From positions 1 to 13,441 of the forward strand of contig UQWG01000050.1 of NCBI GenBank assembly GCA_900544645.1: a stretch of 13,441 nucleotides of DNA, given 5' to 3'. The notes under the pieces were generated by a model. It was given only the letters and a program-made list of their open reading frames with translations. It ran no database searches and was not told the DNA's origin. Both the position numbers and the translations under genes were made by a program. Every line of letters starts with the position of its first letter. Positions within the stretch are counted from its first letter, which is position 1. Source of the stretch: an uncultured Collinsella sp. (lineage in GTDB: Bacteria > Actinomycetota > Coriobacteriia > Coriobacteriales > Coriobacteriaceae). Below are positions 1 to 6,006 of this stretch, piece after piece.

Positions 1-178
1 TGCGGCTGATCCGGTCCGACCGGGCCGCGCGGCAAGGAGATATATTGCCAGACCGGAGGGGCCCCGCGGGCGGGAATCTGGGCGTACACATTTCCTACAC
101 ATCTTTGAATCCGACTAACGTTTGCCAGCCGTTACCTACCGCTCGCCGAGCATCTCTTTATATAAGGCAGCCTCATGG
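1..178. other. Stretch downstream of the phosphohexomutase gene, no gene assigned
   Basis: I recognise no gene, RNA or terminator here. Visible structure is limited to small inverted repeats: CCGGTC (11-16) with GACCGG (51-56), and inside that GGCAA (31-35) with TTGCC (45-49). A Shine-Dalgarno-like AAGGAG (34-39) lies 5 bases before a TTG (45-47) that opens a plus-strand frame to a TAA at 180-182. The product would be 45 residues of no recognisable family. The flanking gene is outside the window. Confidence 0.4.
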
Positions 179-1579
179 TTAAAGCGGATACGTTCCCCTA
201 GCTAAAGCACAGCCAGCATCGAGCAACTCGTCACGTTCTTCCACCGAGAACCCCTCGGCGTAGACGCGCACCACTGGTTCGGTCCCGCTAGGACGGACCA
301 GCAGCCACGTGTCATCCTCGAATGCCAAACGCAAGCCATCCATATGACTAACGTTTTGCGGCACCTTGCCACAAATCGACTTGGGGTTTACGCCCGGCAG
401 CAGGGTTCGTAACGTTTCGGCATCTTCGGCCTCAAGGCGCAAATCGCGTCGACCGTAACTCGTCCTACCAAAACTATCCTCGAGTTGGTCGACCAGAACG
501 CCCAAAGGCGCGCCCGTCTTTGCCATAAGCTCACACAGAATCAGACAGGCGAGGATTCCATCGCGCTCGGGCATATGCGCGGCGATGCCGATGCCACCGG
601 CTTCTTCGCCGCCCATGAGGACGCCACCCTTCTTCATCTCCGCCGCTATATATTTGAAACCGACTGGTTTGACGGTCACGCGGCAGCCAAGCGCCTCCGC
701 AATGCGACGCACGAGCGTCGAGCATGAAAGATTGACGACGACGCGCCCCTCCAAATTACGAAATTGAACCAAGTCGCCCAAAACGAGCGCCATGATCTGA
801 TGCGGATGTATATATCTGCCGCGCTCGTCAACCGCGCCGATACGGTCGGCGTCGCCGTCGGTCACCAGGCCAGCGCAAGCTCCGTCCTCGATAACCGTGC
901 GCTCGCAAGCGTCCACCCAAGGTTCAACGGGGTCGGGGCAGATATCTTCTTGGTCAGACGCCTGCCCGGCGTGAATCTCGTGCGCCTCAACGCCAAGCTC
1001 GCGCAGCAAGTCGGCTAGATAGCCCTGGGCTGCGCCGCCCATGGGATCAACAACCACGCGCAGGTGCGCGGCGCGAATGGCTTCGGCATCGACAAACGAT
1101 GCCACCGCCTGCATATAGTCAGGAATGATATCCGCGGTGCGATATTGCCCCTCGATCCCCATTGGCTCGGGAGCCATAGTCTCTTCGAGCTCTTCGATGA
1201 CATCCTGGTTGGCGGTCGAGCCGTCACCCATGCGAATCTTGAGGCACAGATAGCCCTGCGGATGATGGGACCCCGTCACCATGAGCGCGCCGCACGCCTC
1301 ACCGTCATAAGCCGCCGCCCACGTAAGGGCAGGGGTCGGGACAGGTCGCGAAGCGAGCACGGCGTCTAGCCCGTGCGCTGCTAGCACACCCGCCGCAAGC
1401 TCAGCGAACTCGCGCGCCAGGGGCCGGGTGTCGAACCCTATATATACCGTTTTGCCCGGATTGGTCTTTTGCCACAACTCGCCGACGGCATCGGCGATAC
1501 GGGCAACGTTATCGGCAGTGAAGTCCTCATCGACGCGAGCGCGCCAACCGTCAGTTCCAAAATGAATTATCGCGCACAC
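179..1579 (-). CDS. Phosphohexomutase (phosphoglucomutase/phosphomannomutase family)
   Basis: This 466-residue protein belongs to the alpha-D-phosphohexomutase family, cytoplasmic enzymes that move phosphate between C1 and C6 of a hexose phosphate through a phosphoserine. The N-terminal FGTDGWR (7-13) is typical of the phosphoglucomutase/phosphomannomutase branch. The catalytic serine loop is TGSHHP (102-107, Ser104) rather than the usual TASHNP. The metal loop is DGDADR (241-246), the sugar-specificity loop GGEEAGG (323-329), and the phosphate-binding loop RPSGTEP (429-435), so all four domains are present. I chose the GTG at 1579 because GTGAGGTG lies at Shine-Dalgarno distance before it and homology-like sequence begins just after it. 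A longer in-frame version would add 28 unconserved residues. The gene stands alone: the unit upstream is closed by a terminator. Substrate (glucose, mannose or glucosamine phosphate) cannot be decided from sequence; the branch suggests phosphoglucomutase. Three Tyr-Ile pairs all use TAT-ATA, unusual for this GC-rich DNA. Confidence 0.9.
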   Translation of the reverse strand: MCAIIHFGTDGWRARVDEDFTADNVARIADAVGELWQKTNPGKTVYIGFDTRPLAREFAELAAGVLAAHGLDAVLASRPVPTPALTWAAAYDGEACGALMVTGSHHPQGYLCLKIRMGDGSTANQDVIEELEETMAPEPMGIEGQYRTADIIPDYMQAVASFVDAEAIRAAHLRVVVDPMGGAAQGYLADLLRELGVEAHEIHAGQASDQEDICPDPVEPWVDACERTVIEDGACAGLVTDGDADRIGAVDERGRYIHPHQIMALVLGDLVQFRNLEGRVVVNLSCSTLVRRIAEALGCRVTVKPVGFKYIAAEMKKGGVLMGGEEAGGIGIAAHMPERDGILACLILCELMAKTGAPLGVLVDQLEDSFGRTSYGRRDLRLEAEDAETLRTLLPGVNPKSICGKVPQNVSHMDGLRLAFEDDTWLLVRPSGTEPVVRVYAEGFSVEERDELLDAGCALARGTYPL

Positions 1580-1603
1580 GCGCAGACACCTCACAGTGTT
1601 TGG

Positions 1604-1632
1604 ATCATGGTACGCATGGGGTATACCCGCAA
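1604..1632 (-). promoter_or_regulatory. Possible promoter of the phosphohexomutase gene
   Basis: On the minus strand TTGCGG (1627-1632) and CATGAT (1604-1609) are separated by 17 bases. Both are only partial matches to -35 and -10 boxes. The 10-bp palindrome GGGTATACCC (1619-1628) lies in the spacer, inside a CGCATG/CATGCG pair (1613-1618 and 1633-1638). The assignment is weak, but the position fits a start site about 20 bases before the GTG codon. Confidence 0.3.
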
Positions 1633-1667
1633 CATGCGCTCGGCAACCTGCCGGCACCAGCATTCAC

Positions 1668-1681
1668 CATTTGGGCAAATG
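1668..1681. repeat. Small palindrome CATTTG-gg-CAAATG upstream of the phosphohexomutase gene
   Basis: Two perfect 6-base arms (1668-1673 and 1676-1681) are separated by 2 bases. The right arm also takes part in a second pairing, CAGCATT (1659-1665) with AATGCTG (1678-1684). It lies about 90 bases upstream of the phosphohexomutase start and just beyond the terminator of the preceding unit. It could be an operator or chance; no regulator is recognised. Confidence 0.35.
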
Positions 1682-1703
1682 CTGCCGAGGACATGCAAGC
1701 AAT

Positions 1704-1730
1704 AAAAAAAACCACCCCGTATGGAGCGGT
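1704..1730 (-). terminator. Intrinsic terminator of the regulator-methyltransferase unit
   Basis: Read on the minus strand, an 8-bp stem (ACCGCTCC with GGGGTGGT, two G-T pairs, loop ATAC) is followed directly by a run of eight T (plus-strand A run 1704-1711). It lies 8 bases after the homocysteine methyltransferase stop codon. It separates that unit from the phosphohexomutase gene downstream. Confidence 0.9.
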
Positions 1731-1738
1731 TTTGCCCT

Positions 1739-2632
1739 TTATATATCGAGCGCCTCGGCCATCGCGGCCGTAGTGATTGCCGTGGTTCCACAGCAACTGC
1801 CCACCATTGCGGCACCGGCATGTCTCCATTCGATGCATGCGCGCGCGAAAGCTTCGGGGTTCTCGTGCCATACGGGGCCATCCTGAGTCTGGACCGGATC
1901 GCCTACGTTGGGACGCACCGTGACGGGAGTAGTCGCCGATGCAACCATCCTGGGCACCGCCGCGTTCGCGGCCGCAAGCGAACAGCAATTAACACCAACC
2001 GAGTTTGCGCCGTGTTTTTCGGCGTACAAAACGGCTGCCTCGATGTTGAGGCCATCGCCCAACAGGTCGCCTTTATCGTCAACGACAAAACTCACCAGAA
2101 CAGGCATGCCGTCGGCGGCGTCTCGGGCGCCGGCAAGCATGGGCTGCAAATTACGGATAGACGTCACCGTCTCGATCAGCAGACCGTCAACACCAGCATT
2201 GAGCAAGGCGTGCGCCTGTTCGCGCGCAATGCCTCGGATTTCACGATACTCGGCAGAGTCCTCGGCAAACCATTCAATACCGATCGGGCCCATCGAGCCC
2301 AGCAGCAGCTGAGGGTGCGCCTGGCGGGCATCGTCGACGGCCCCGCGATTGACCTCCGCCACGGACGGCGAAATCTGGTCGTGCTTGAGGGCATAGCTCG
2401 ATGCCTGAAAGGTGTTGGTAATGAGCACCTGCGCGCCGGCGGCGACATACAAGCGATGGATACGAGAAACGGTCTGCGGCTCTGCCAGATTCCAAAACGC
2501 CGGTGGAATGTCGGCGGCATCGTACTCACTCAACAAGACACTGCCCATGGGGCCCTGCGCCAACAAGGTCTCGCTCGACAAGCGGCGCGTAAGTTCCTCG
2601 GCACCAAAGCGGTTGTAATAACTCGTATCCAT
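1739..2632 (-). CDS. Homocysteine S-methyltransferase (no B12 domain)
   Basis: This 297-residue protein is a stand-alone homocysteine S-methyltransferase domain, the TIM-barrel fold shared by MmuM, betaine-homocysteine methyltransferase and the N-terminus of MetH. The family methylates the thiol of homocysteine to give methionine, with zinc holding the thiolate. The zinc cysteines are visible in GVNC (213-216, Cys216) and GSCCGT (278-283, Cys280 and Cys281). Other family landmarks are the ITNTFQAS stretch (71-78), the GSMGP loop (112-116) and IETV (153-156). The length matches single-domain members and there is no cobalamin or folate domain, so the methyl donor is probably S-methylmethionine, S-adenosylmethionine or a betaine-like compound; the sequence does not say which. 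The ATG lies 10 bases after the stop of the DtxR-type regulator, with GGGA as the nearest ribosome-binding element, so the two genes are co-transcribed. The stop is followed at once by a terminator. Confidence 0.9.
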   Translation of the reverse strand: MDTSYYNRFGAEELTRRLSSETLLAQGPMGSVLLSEYDAADIPPAFWNLAEPQTVSRIHRLYVAAGAQVLITNTFQASSYALKHDQISPSVAEVNRGAVDDARQAHPQLLLGSMGPIGIEWFAEDSAEYREIRGIAREQAHALLNAGVDGLLIETVTSIRNLQPMLAGARDAADGMPVLVSFVVDDKGDLLGDGLNIEAAVLYAEKHGANSVGVNCCSLAAANAAVPRMVASATTPVTVRPNVGDPVQTQDGPVWHENPEAFARACIEWRHAGAAMVGSCCGTTAITTAAMAEALDI

Positions 2633-2642
2633 ATATATCCCG

Positions 2643-3065
2643 CTATTCCTCGACGCTGATTCCCTGCTTTTCGAGATAGGCGAGCCAGCGGCTCATCGTG
2701 TCCTCGGATAGCGCATGCTCCATCATGCAGGCCTCGGAATCGGCTCGCTCAAATTCGACACCGAGCTCCTGAACCAAAAACGTGCGGATGAGGCGATGAC
2801 GGTACCAGATAGCCGTGCCAACCTCGCGGCCGCGATCGGTCAGGATCACCTTGCCGTAGTGCGATTGCTCGACAAGCTCGGATGCCTTGAGAGCCGAAAC
2901 CGCTTTATTGACCGATGCCTTGGAGACGCCAAGGCGCTGCGCGATGTCGACCGATCGAACGCCGTTGGTTTCCCCCTCTTCGCTTTCAATGCGAACCATG
3001 CACTCCAAGTAGTCTTCGTTCGCCACCGTCAGATGTAGTTCGCGCGAGCTATTTGTCGTATCCAT
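2643..3065 (-). CDS. DtxR/MntR-family metal-dependent transcriptional regulator
   Basis: This 140-residue protein has the DtxR/MntR layout: an N-terminal winged helix-turn-helix (about residues 12-75, recognition part around SKASVNKAVSALK, 48-60) and a metal-binding dimerisation domain (about 80-135). It lacks the C-terminal SH3-like domain of DtxR/IdeR and so resembles short MntR proteins. Likely metal ligands by eye are Asp18, Glu21, His90, Cys113, Glu116 and His117. Asp18 and Glu21 match MntR, whereas the EACMMEH stretch (111-117) matches the Cys-containing site of DtxR. Family members bind operators when loaded with Mn2+ or Fe2+ and usually repress uptake genes. I prefer the ATG at 3065. 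An in-frame ATG at 3086 would lie about 4 bases from the predicted transcription start, while 3065 leaves a leader containing AAGGGA and GGAAG. The gene leads a two-gene unit with the methyltransferase and diverges from pepT. Confidence 0.88.
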   Translation of the reverse strand: MDTTNSSRELHLTVANEDYLECMVRIESEEGETNGVRSVDIAQRLGVSKASVNKAVSALKASELVEQSHYGKVILTDRGREVGTAIWYRHRLIRTFLVQELGVEFERADSEACMMEHALSEDTMSRWLAYLEKQGISVEE

Positions 3066-3096
3066 GATCTTCCGTCCCTTCTGCATTCAATGGCTG

Positions 3097-3125
3097 ATTC
3101 TACCCCATCCAAGCGTCGCGGTATG
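3097..3125 (-). promoter_or_regulatory. Promoter of the DtxR-type regulator gene
   Basis: On the minus strand the -10 box TAGAAT (plus-strand 3097-3102) is a good match to consensus. The -35 position, 17 bases upstream, reads CATACC. That is not consensus and lies inside the palindrome at 3119-3138. A start near 3090 would give a leader of about 25 bases to the ATG at 3065. Confidence 0.55.
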
Positions 3126-3138
3126 CCGTGGCATACCG
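3119..3138. promoter_or_regulatory. Perfect palindrome in the divergent intergenic region, candidate operator
   Basis: CGGTATGCC (3119-3127) and GGCATACCG (3130-3138) are perfect inverted copies with a 2-base spacer. The site occupies the -35 positions of both the leftward regulator promoter and the rightward pepT promoter. A bound dimer could therefore act on both. No U-run follows on either side, so it is not a terminator. Binding by the adjacent DtxR-type protein is an inference from proximity; the sequence does not resemble the MntR or IdeR boxes I know. Confidence 0.65.
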
Positions 3139-3147
3139 TGCTAGAGT
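3139..3147 (+). promoter_or_regulatory. Extended -10 promoter of pepT
   Basis: TG-C-TAGAGT (3139-3147) is an extended -10 element, with a predicted start near 3154. The -35 position coincides with the left arm of the palindrome at 3119-3138 and is not consensus. The resulting leader to the ATG at 3186 would be about 32 bases. Confidence 0.5.
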
Positions 3148-3185
3148 TCTTGTTGCACACGACGACCAAGATTGGAGCGGTCTTT

Positions 3186-4433
3186 ATGGAAAACACCACC
3201 ACGAACCCCGATGTCCTCGAGCGCTTTTTGCGCTACGTCCAGATCAACACGCAGTCCGAGGATGCAAACTGCGACCAGGTACCCTCGAGCGCCGTTCAGT
3301 TTGACCTTGCCAACGTGCTGGCTGAAGAGCTGCGCGAGCTTGGTGCGGAAGATGCCCACGTGACCGAGCACGCCTATGTCTGCGCGCATATCCCCGCAAG
3401 TGCGGACGCTGAGGACAAGCCCGCCCTGGGCCTGATCGCCCATCTCGACACCACCGAAGTTGCACCGGGTGCCGGCGTGAAACCGCACATCGTACACTAC
3501 GAAGGCGGCGACCTGGTCTGCGGCACGGTTGACGGTAAGCCCGTTGCCATGAGTACCGCCAAGCTTCCCGCCCTGAACGACCTCGCAGGTGAGGACCTGG
3601 TCTGCAGCGATGGCACCACGCTGCTGGGCGCGGACGACAAGGCAGGCGTCGCCGAGATCATGTCGCTTGTCGCGCGTATCGCTCAGGACCCTTCTCTGCC
3701 CCATCCCGCACTCGGCATTTGCTTCTGCCCTGACGAGGAGATCGGCCACGGAGCCGAGCTGTTGGATATCGATACCTTTGGCTGCAAGTACGCCTACACG
3801 GTCGACGGCGGCCCCATCGGCGAACTGGAGTGGGAATGCTTTAACGCCGCCGAGGCGACCGTCTGCTTTGAGGGCCAGTCCATCCACCCGGGCGACGCTA
3901 AGGGCCGTATGGTCAACGCAGGCAATCTGTTCTGCGACTTCAACGCGTTGCTCCCCTACGTACAGCGCCCGGAGTATACGGAAGGCTACGAGGGCTTTTA
4001 TCACCTTGAGGGTGTATCTGCGACCGTCGATCACGCCACAGCGCGCTATATCGTCCGCGACCATGACGCCGCCAAGTTCCAGCAGAAACTCGACCTTATT
4101 GATGCCGCTGCCTCGATGCTCAACCAGCGTCTGGGTGAGGAGCGCGTGACGGTCAAGATTAAGCAGCAGTATCGAAATATGGCCGAGATCGTTCGTGACT
4201 ATCCCGAGCTTATTGATGTTGCCAAGGAAGCCTACCTTGCCTGCGGCGTTGAGCCCCAAGTGCTGCCGATTCGTGGCGGCACCGACGGCGCCCAGCTGTC
4301 GTTCCGCGGCCTGCCCTGCCCCAACCTCTCGACAGGCGGCTACTGTTACCACGGCGTCAACGAGTTTGTCCCGGTCAGCTCGCTCGTCAAGATGACCGAC
4401 GTCCTGCAGGAGCTCGTCGCCCGTTTCGCATAA
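3186..4433 (+). CDS. pepT: Peptidase T (tripeptide aminopeptidase)
   Basis: This 415-residue cytoplasmic M20-family metallopeptidase is expected to remove the N-terminal residue from tripeptides, feeding peptide catabolism. The two-zinc site can be followed by eye: His86 and Asp88 in AHLDTT, bridging Asp150 in GADDKAG, catalytic Glu184 and ligand Glu185 in PDEEIGHG, Asp207 in TVDGG, and His389 in GYCYHGVN near the C-terminus. The dimerisation (lid) domain lies roughly between residues 210 and 320 and includes SIHPGDAKGRMVNA. RGGTDGAQLS precedes the last ligand. Length is close to the usual 405-415. I chose the ATG at 3186 because GGAG (3174-3177) lies 8 bases upstream. An in-frame ATG at 3090 would run back across the promoter and palindrome. 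The gene is monocistronic, with its own divergent promoter and terminator. Confidence 0.95.
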   Translation: MENTTTNPDVLERFLRYVQINTQSEDANCDQVPSSAVQFDLANVLAEELRELGAEDAHVTEHAYVCAHIPASADAEDKPALGLIAHLDTTEVAPGAGVKPHIVHYEGGDLVCGTVDGKPVAMSTAKLPALNDLAGEDLVCSDGTTLLGADDKAGVAEIMSLVARIAQDPSLPHPALGICFCPDEEIGHGAELLDIDTFGCKYAYTVDGGPIGELEWECFNAAEATVCFEGQSIHPGDAKGRMVNAGNLFCDFNALLPYVQRPEYTEGYEGFYHLEGVSATVDHATARYIVRDHDAAKFQQKLDLIDAAASMLNQRLGEERVTVKIKQQYRNMAEIVRDYPELIDVAKEAYLACGVEPQVLPIRGGTDGAQLSFRGLPCPNLSTGGYCYHGVNEFVPVSSLVKMTDVLQELVARFA

Positions 4434-4459
4434 GACTGGCTGCATAAGCCCAAAAGACG

Positions 4460-4497
4460 AATCGCCCCGTCCTCAACCGAGAACGGGGCGATTTTTT
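4460..4497 (+). terminator. Intrinsic terminator of pepT
   Basis: AATCGCCCCGT (4460-4470) pairs perfectly over 11 bases with ACGGGGCGATT (4483-4493), with a 12-base loop and a T run at 4492-4497. It lies 26 bases after the pepT stop. On the minus strand the hairpin is followed by a weaker CTTTT, so it may also catch transcripts from the LCP gene. Confidence 0.95.
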
Positions 4498-4626
4498 GCT
4501 GCAATGAGAACAGGTTGACGCGCGCCAGCCTCTTGACGCAAGGTATGTCCCAAACTGCCGGCACATAAGGAACGTCCCCAAGAGCCAAGTGTTCCGGTAA
4601 CGCCGATGTTTTGGCGCGGACAGCGA
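4498..4626. repeat. Gene-free stretch with 12-base direct repeat and flanking inverted repeat
   Basis: AAGGTATGTCCC (4540-4551) recurs as AAGGAACGTCCC (4567-4578), 10 of 12 identical with a 27-base period. The pair is enclosed by CTCTTG (4530-4535) and CAAGAG (4579-4584). I found no coding sequence in this part of the 334-base gap. The minus-strand reading GGGACGTTCC...GGGACATACC reminds me of palindromic repeats that accompany REP-associated (Y1) transposases. That is an impression and no transposase is present. Confidence 0.45.
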
Positions 4627-4725
4627 AAACCCGCCAGAGCGAGCAAGGTGCCTTGAAACAAGGCGGCATTGACCTTCTGGTCATGCCGCCGAAGTTGAAA
4701 GGCAGATTGCCGCTCTGGCGGGTTT
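4627..4725. repeat. Large nested hairpin (99 bases) of unknown role
   Basis: The outer arms AAACCCGCCAGAGCG (4627-4641) and CGCTCTGGCGGGTTT (4711-4725) pair perfectly. After one bulged A (4642), GCAA (4643-4646) pairs with TTGC (4707-4710). Further in, TGCCTT (4649-4654) pairs with AAGGCA (4699-4704), and GGCGGCA (4662-4668) with TGCCGCC (4684-4690). TGACC (4670-4674) pairs with GGTCA (4679-4683) around a TTCT loop. On the minus strand the structure ends in GGCGGGTTTT, so it could help end LCP gene transcripts. It is far longer than an ordinary terminator. Alternatives are a structured RNA or a hairpin repeat element. Confidence 0.75.
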
Positions 4726-4737
4726 GCAGCGTCAACT

Positions 4738-4767
4738 GGTTACGCGGTTTGGTAAAACCGCGTAACC
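4738..4767 (-). terminator. Hairpin touching the LCP gene stop codon, possible transcript-end structure
   Basis: GGTTACGCGGTTT (4738-4750) and AAACCGCGTAACC (4755-4767) pair perfectly over 13 bases with a 4-base loop. The hairpin begins at the base after the LCP stop codon. No T run follows on the minus strand, so factor-independent termination is uncertain. It may protect the 3' end of the murA-LCP transcript. Confidence 0.5.
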
Positions 4768-5994
4768 CTAGTAGTTGGCTTCGTAGCCGTTGCCGTCACC
4801 GGTGGGCTCTTCGTAGTAATCGGAGCCGTCGCTCGAATCGTCGGAATCGTCCGAGCCACCCGACGAGGTCGCAGTGCCATATGCGTAGTCCTCGGACGTA
4901 TTGTTGTTGAGGTCACCGATTGTGGAGCTGGAGCCGTCTGAAAGGCCCATGGTGTTGGGGCCCTTGGGATCCTCACCGGCGTCGACGCGGGCCATCATTT
5001 CCTTAAGCTCGTCTTCGTAGACAAAGACATAGCTCACGCCGTCGATCATAGTGCTGTCGTCAGCATACGAAGGCAGGTTGGCCGAGTAGATGCCCTCGAC
5101 ATCCATGCCGCGCATGGCATTGACCGTGGACACGATATCCTGAACGCTCATATCGGTTACGAGCATATCGGACAGCGAATTAACCAGGCCAAAGATCTTC
5201 GTGGCATCGAAGTTATTGAGAATCTGGTTGGCAAGGGCGCCAAGCACCTGACGCTGATGGCGCATGCGCGTGTAATCGCCGTCGGCATAGGTGTAGCGGC
5301 AGCGGGCATAGGTAAGAGCGGTAGCGCCGTCCATATGCTGCTGACCAGCGGTAATCTTAATATCCAGATGCTCGGGATCGTCGACGTCGTCGGTCGCGTT
5401 GATGTCGATACCGCCAACCGAATCAATAAGCGACTGCATGCCGTCAAAGCTGACCTCGGCATAGTGAGAAATCTGCACGCCGCACAGCTCGTTGACCGCC
5501 TGGACCATGGCCTCGGCGCCGCCAACGGTGTGGCAGGCGTTGATCTTCATGGTCTCGCCCTTGTACACGACCTTGGTGTCGCGCGGAACGGAAATGAGCG
5601 TCGCCTGCTTTTGCGTGGGGTCGATGCGTGCCAGGATAATCGAGTCGGCACGATACGTATCCTCGCCCGGACGACCGTCGGTACCAAGAAGCAACACGTA
5701 GAACGGATCTTTTGCCTCATTGGTATCGACCAGAATCTGGCGCAGGTTGTTGGTAATGACATTGGAGTCGCCAAGCTTGCCCATGATAGTGGCAAACCAC
5801 AGACCCGCAGCAGTCGTGGCGCTCAGCAGCACGCCGAGTACGGCGATGAGAGCTACGCGGCGAACCGTGCGGCCGCGACGGCGCTGACGGGCGCGCTCGG
5901 AATAGCGTGCGACATTATCGCGGCTGTAGATCTTGGCCTGCGCACCAGTCGAGGGTCTTCGGGTGTTATCCGCTAGGGGTTTCTTGTTAAACAT
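4768..5994 (-). CDS. LytR-CpsA-Psr (LCP) family cell-wall glycopolymer ligase
   Basis: This 408-residue membrane protein belongs to the LCP family, which transfers lipid-linked anionic polymers such as teichoic acids or capsule to peptidoglycan on the outer face of the membrane. An Arg-rich cytoplasmic N-terminus (about 1-46) is followed by one transmembrane segment (about 47-70) and the LCP domain (about 98-255). Conserved positions are Asp106 and Arg108 (LGTDGR), Arg115 and Asp117 (RADS), Arg138 and Asp139 (VPRDT), and Arg243, Arg245 and Arg248 (the TRMRHQRQ stretch). Residues about 343-408 form a low-complexity tail rich in Asp, Ser, Gly and Tyr, presumably extracellular. I chose the ATG at 5994 because AGG lies 6 bases before it; a TTG two codons upstream has no ribosome-binding site. 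It starts 12 bases after the murA stop, so the two are probably translated from one message. The polymer transferred is not evident. Confidence 0.9.
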   Translation of the reverse strand: MFNKKPLADNTRRPSTGAQAKIYSRDNVARYSERARQRRRGRTVRRVALIAVLGVLLSATTAAGLWFATIMGKLGDSNVITNNLRQILVDTNEAKDPFYVLLLGTDGRPGEDTYRADSIILARIDPTQKQATLISVPRDTKVVYKGETMKINACHTVGGAEAMVQAVNELCGVQISHYAEVSFDGMQSLIDSVGGIDINATDDVDDPEHLDIKITAGQQHMDGATALTYARCRYTYADGDYTRMRHQRQVLGALANQILNNFDATKIFGLVNSLSDMLVTDMSVQDIVSTVNAMRGMDVEGIYSANLPSYADDSTMIDGVSYVFVYEDELKEMMARVDAGEDPKGPNTMGLSDGSSSTIGDLNNNTSEDYAYGTATSSGGSDDSDDSSDGSDYYEEPTGDGNGYEANY

Positions 5995-6006
5995 AGGCAA
6001 CCTGCA

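Noticed and set aside
3..182. Open plus-strand frame from the window edge to a TAA, with an AAGGAG 5 bases before a TTG at 45
   Set aside because: The peptide has no recognisable features and it ends over the phosphohexomutase stop codon; too short and too weak to call, though it could be the end of a gene outside the window.
1721..2659. 312-codon plus-strand open frame opposite the homocysteine methyltransferase
   Set aside because: It begins in the terminator of the opposite strand and mirrors a gene with intact zinc-binding cysteines.
3141..4445. 434-codon minus-strand open frame opposite pepT
   Set aside because: It covers the whole of a well-supported peptidase T gene and its promoter, with no recognisable domain.
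4515..4569. Possible promoter for a small RNA (TTGACG at 4515 and 4533, CATAAG at 4564)
   Set aside because: The spacings to any -10-like sequence are far from 17 bases, so no promoter is supported.
4346..4735. 129-codon minus-strand open frame through the gap between pepT and the LCP gene
   Set aside because: It runs through two hairpins and the pepT terminator and overlaps the pepT 3' end; the peptide looks like translated repeat, not a protein.
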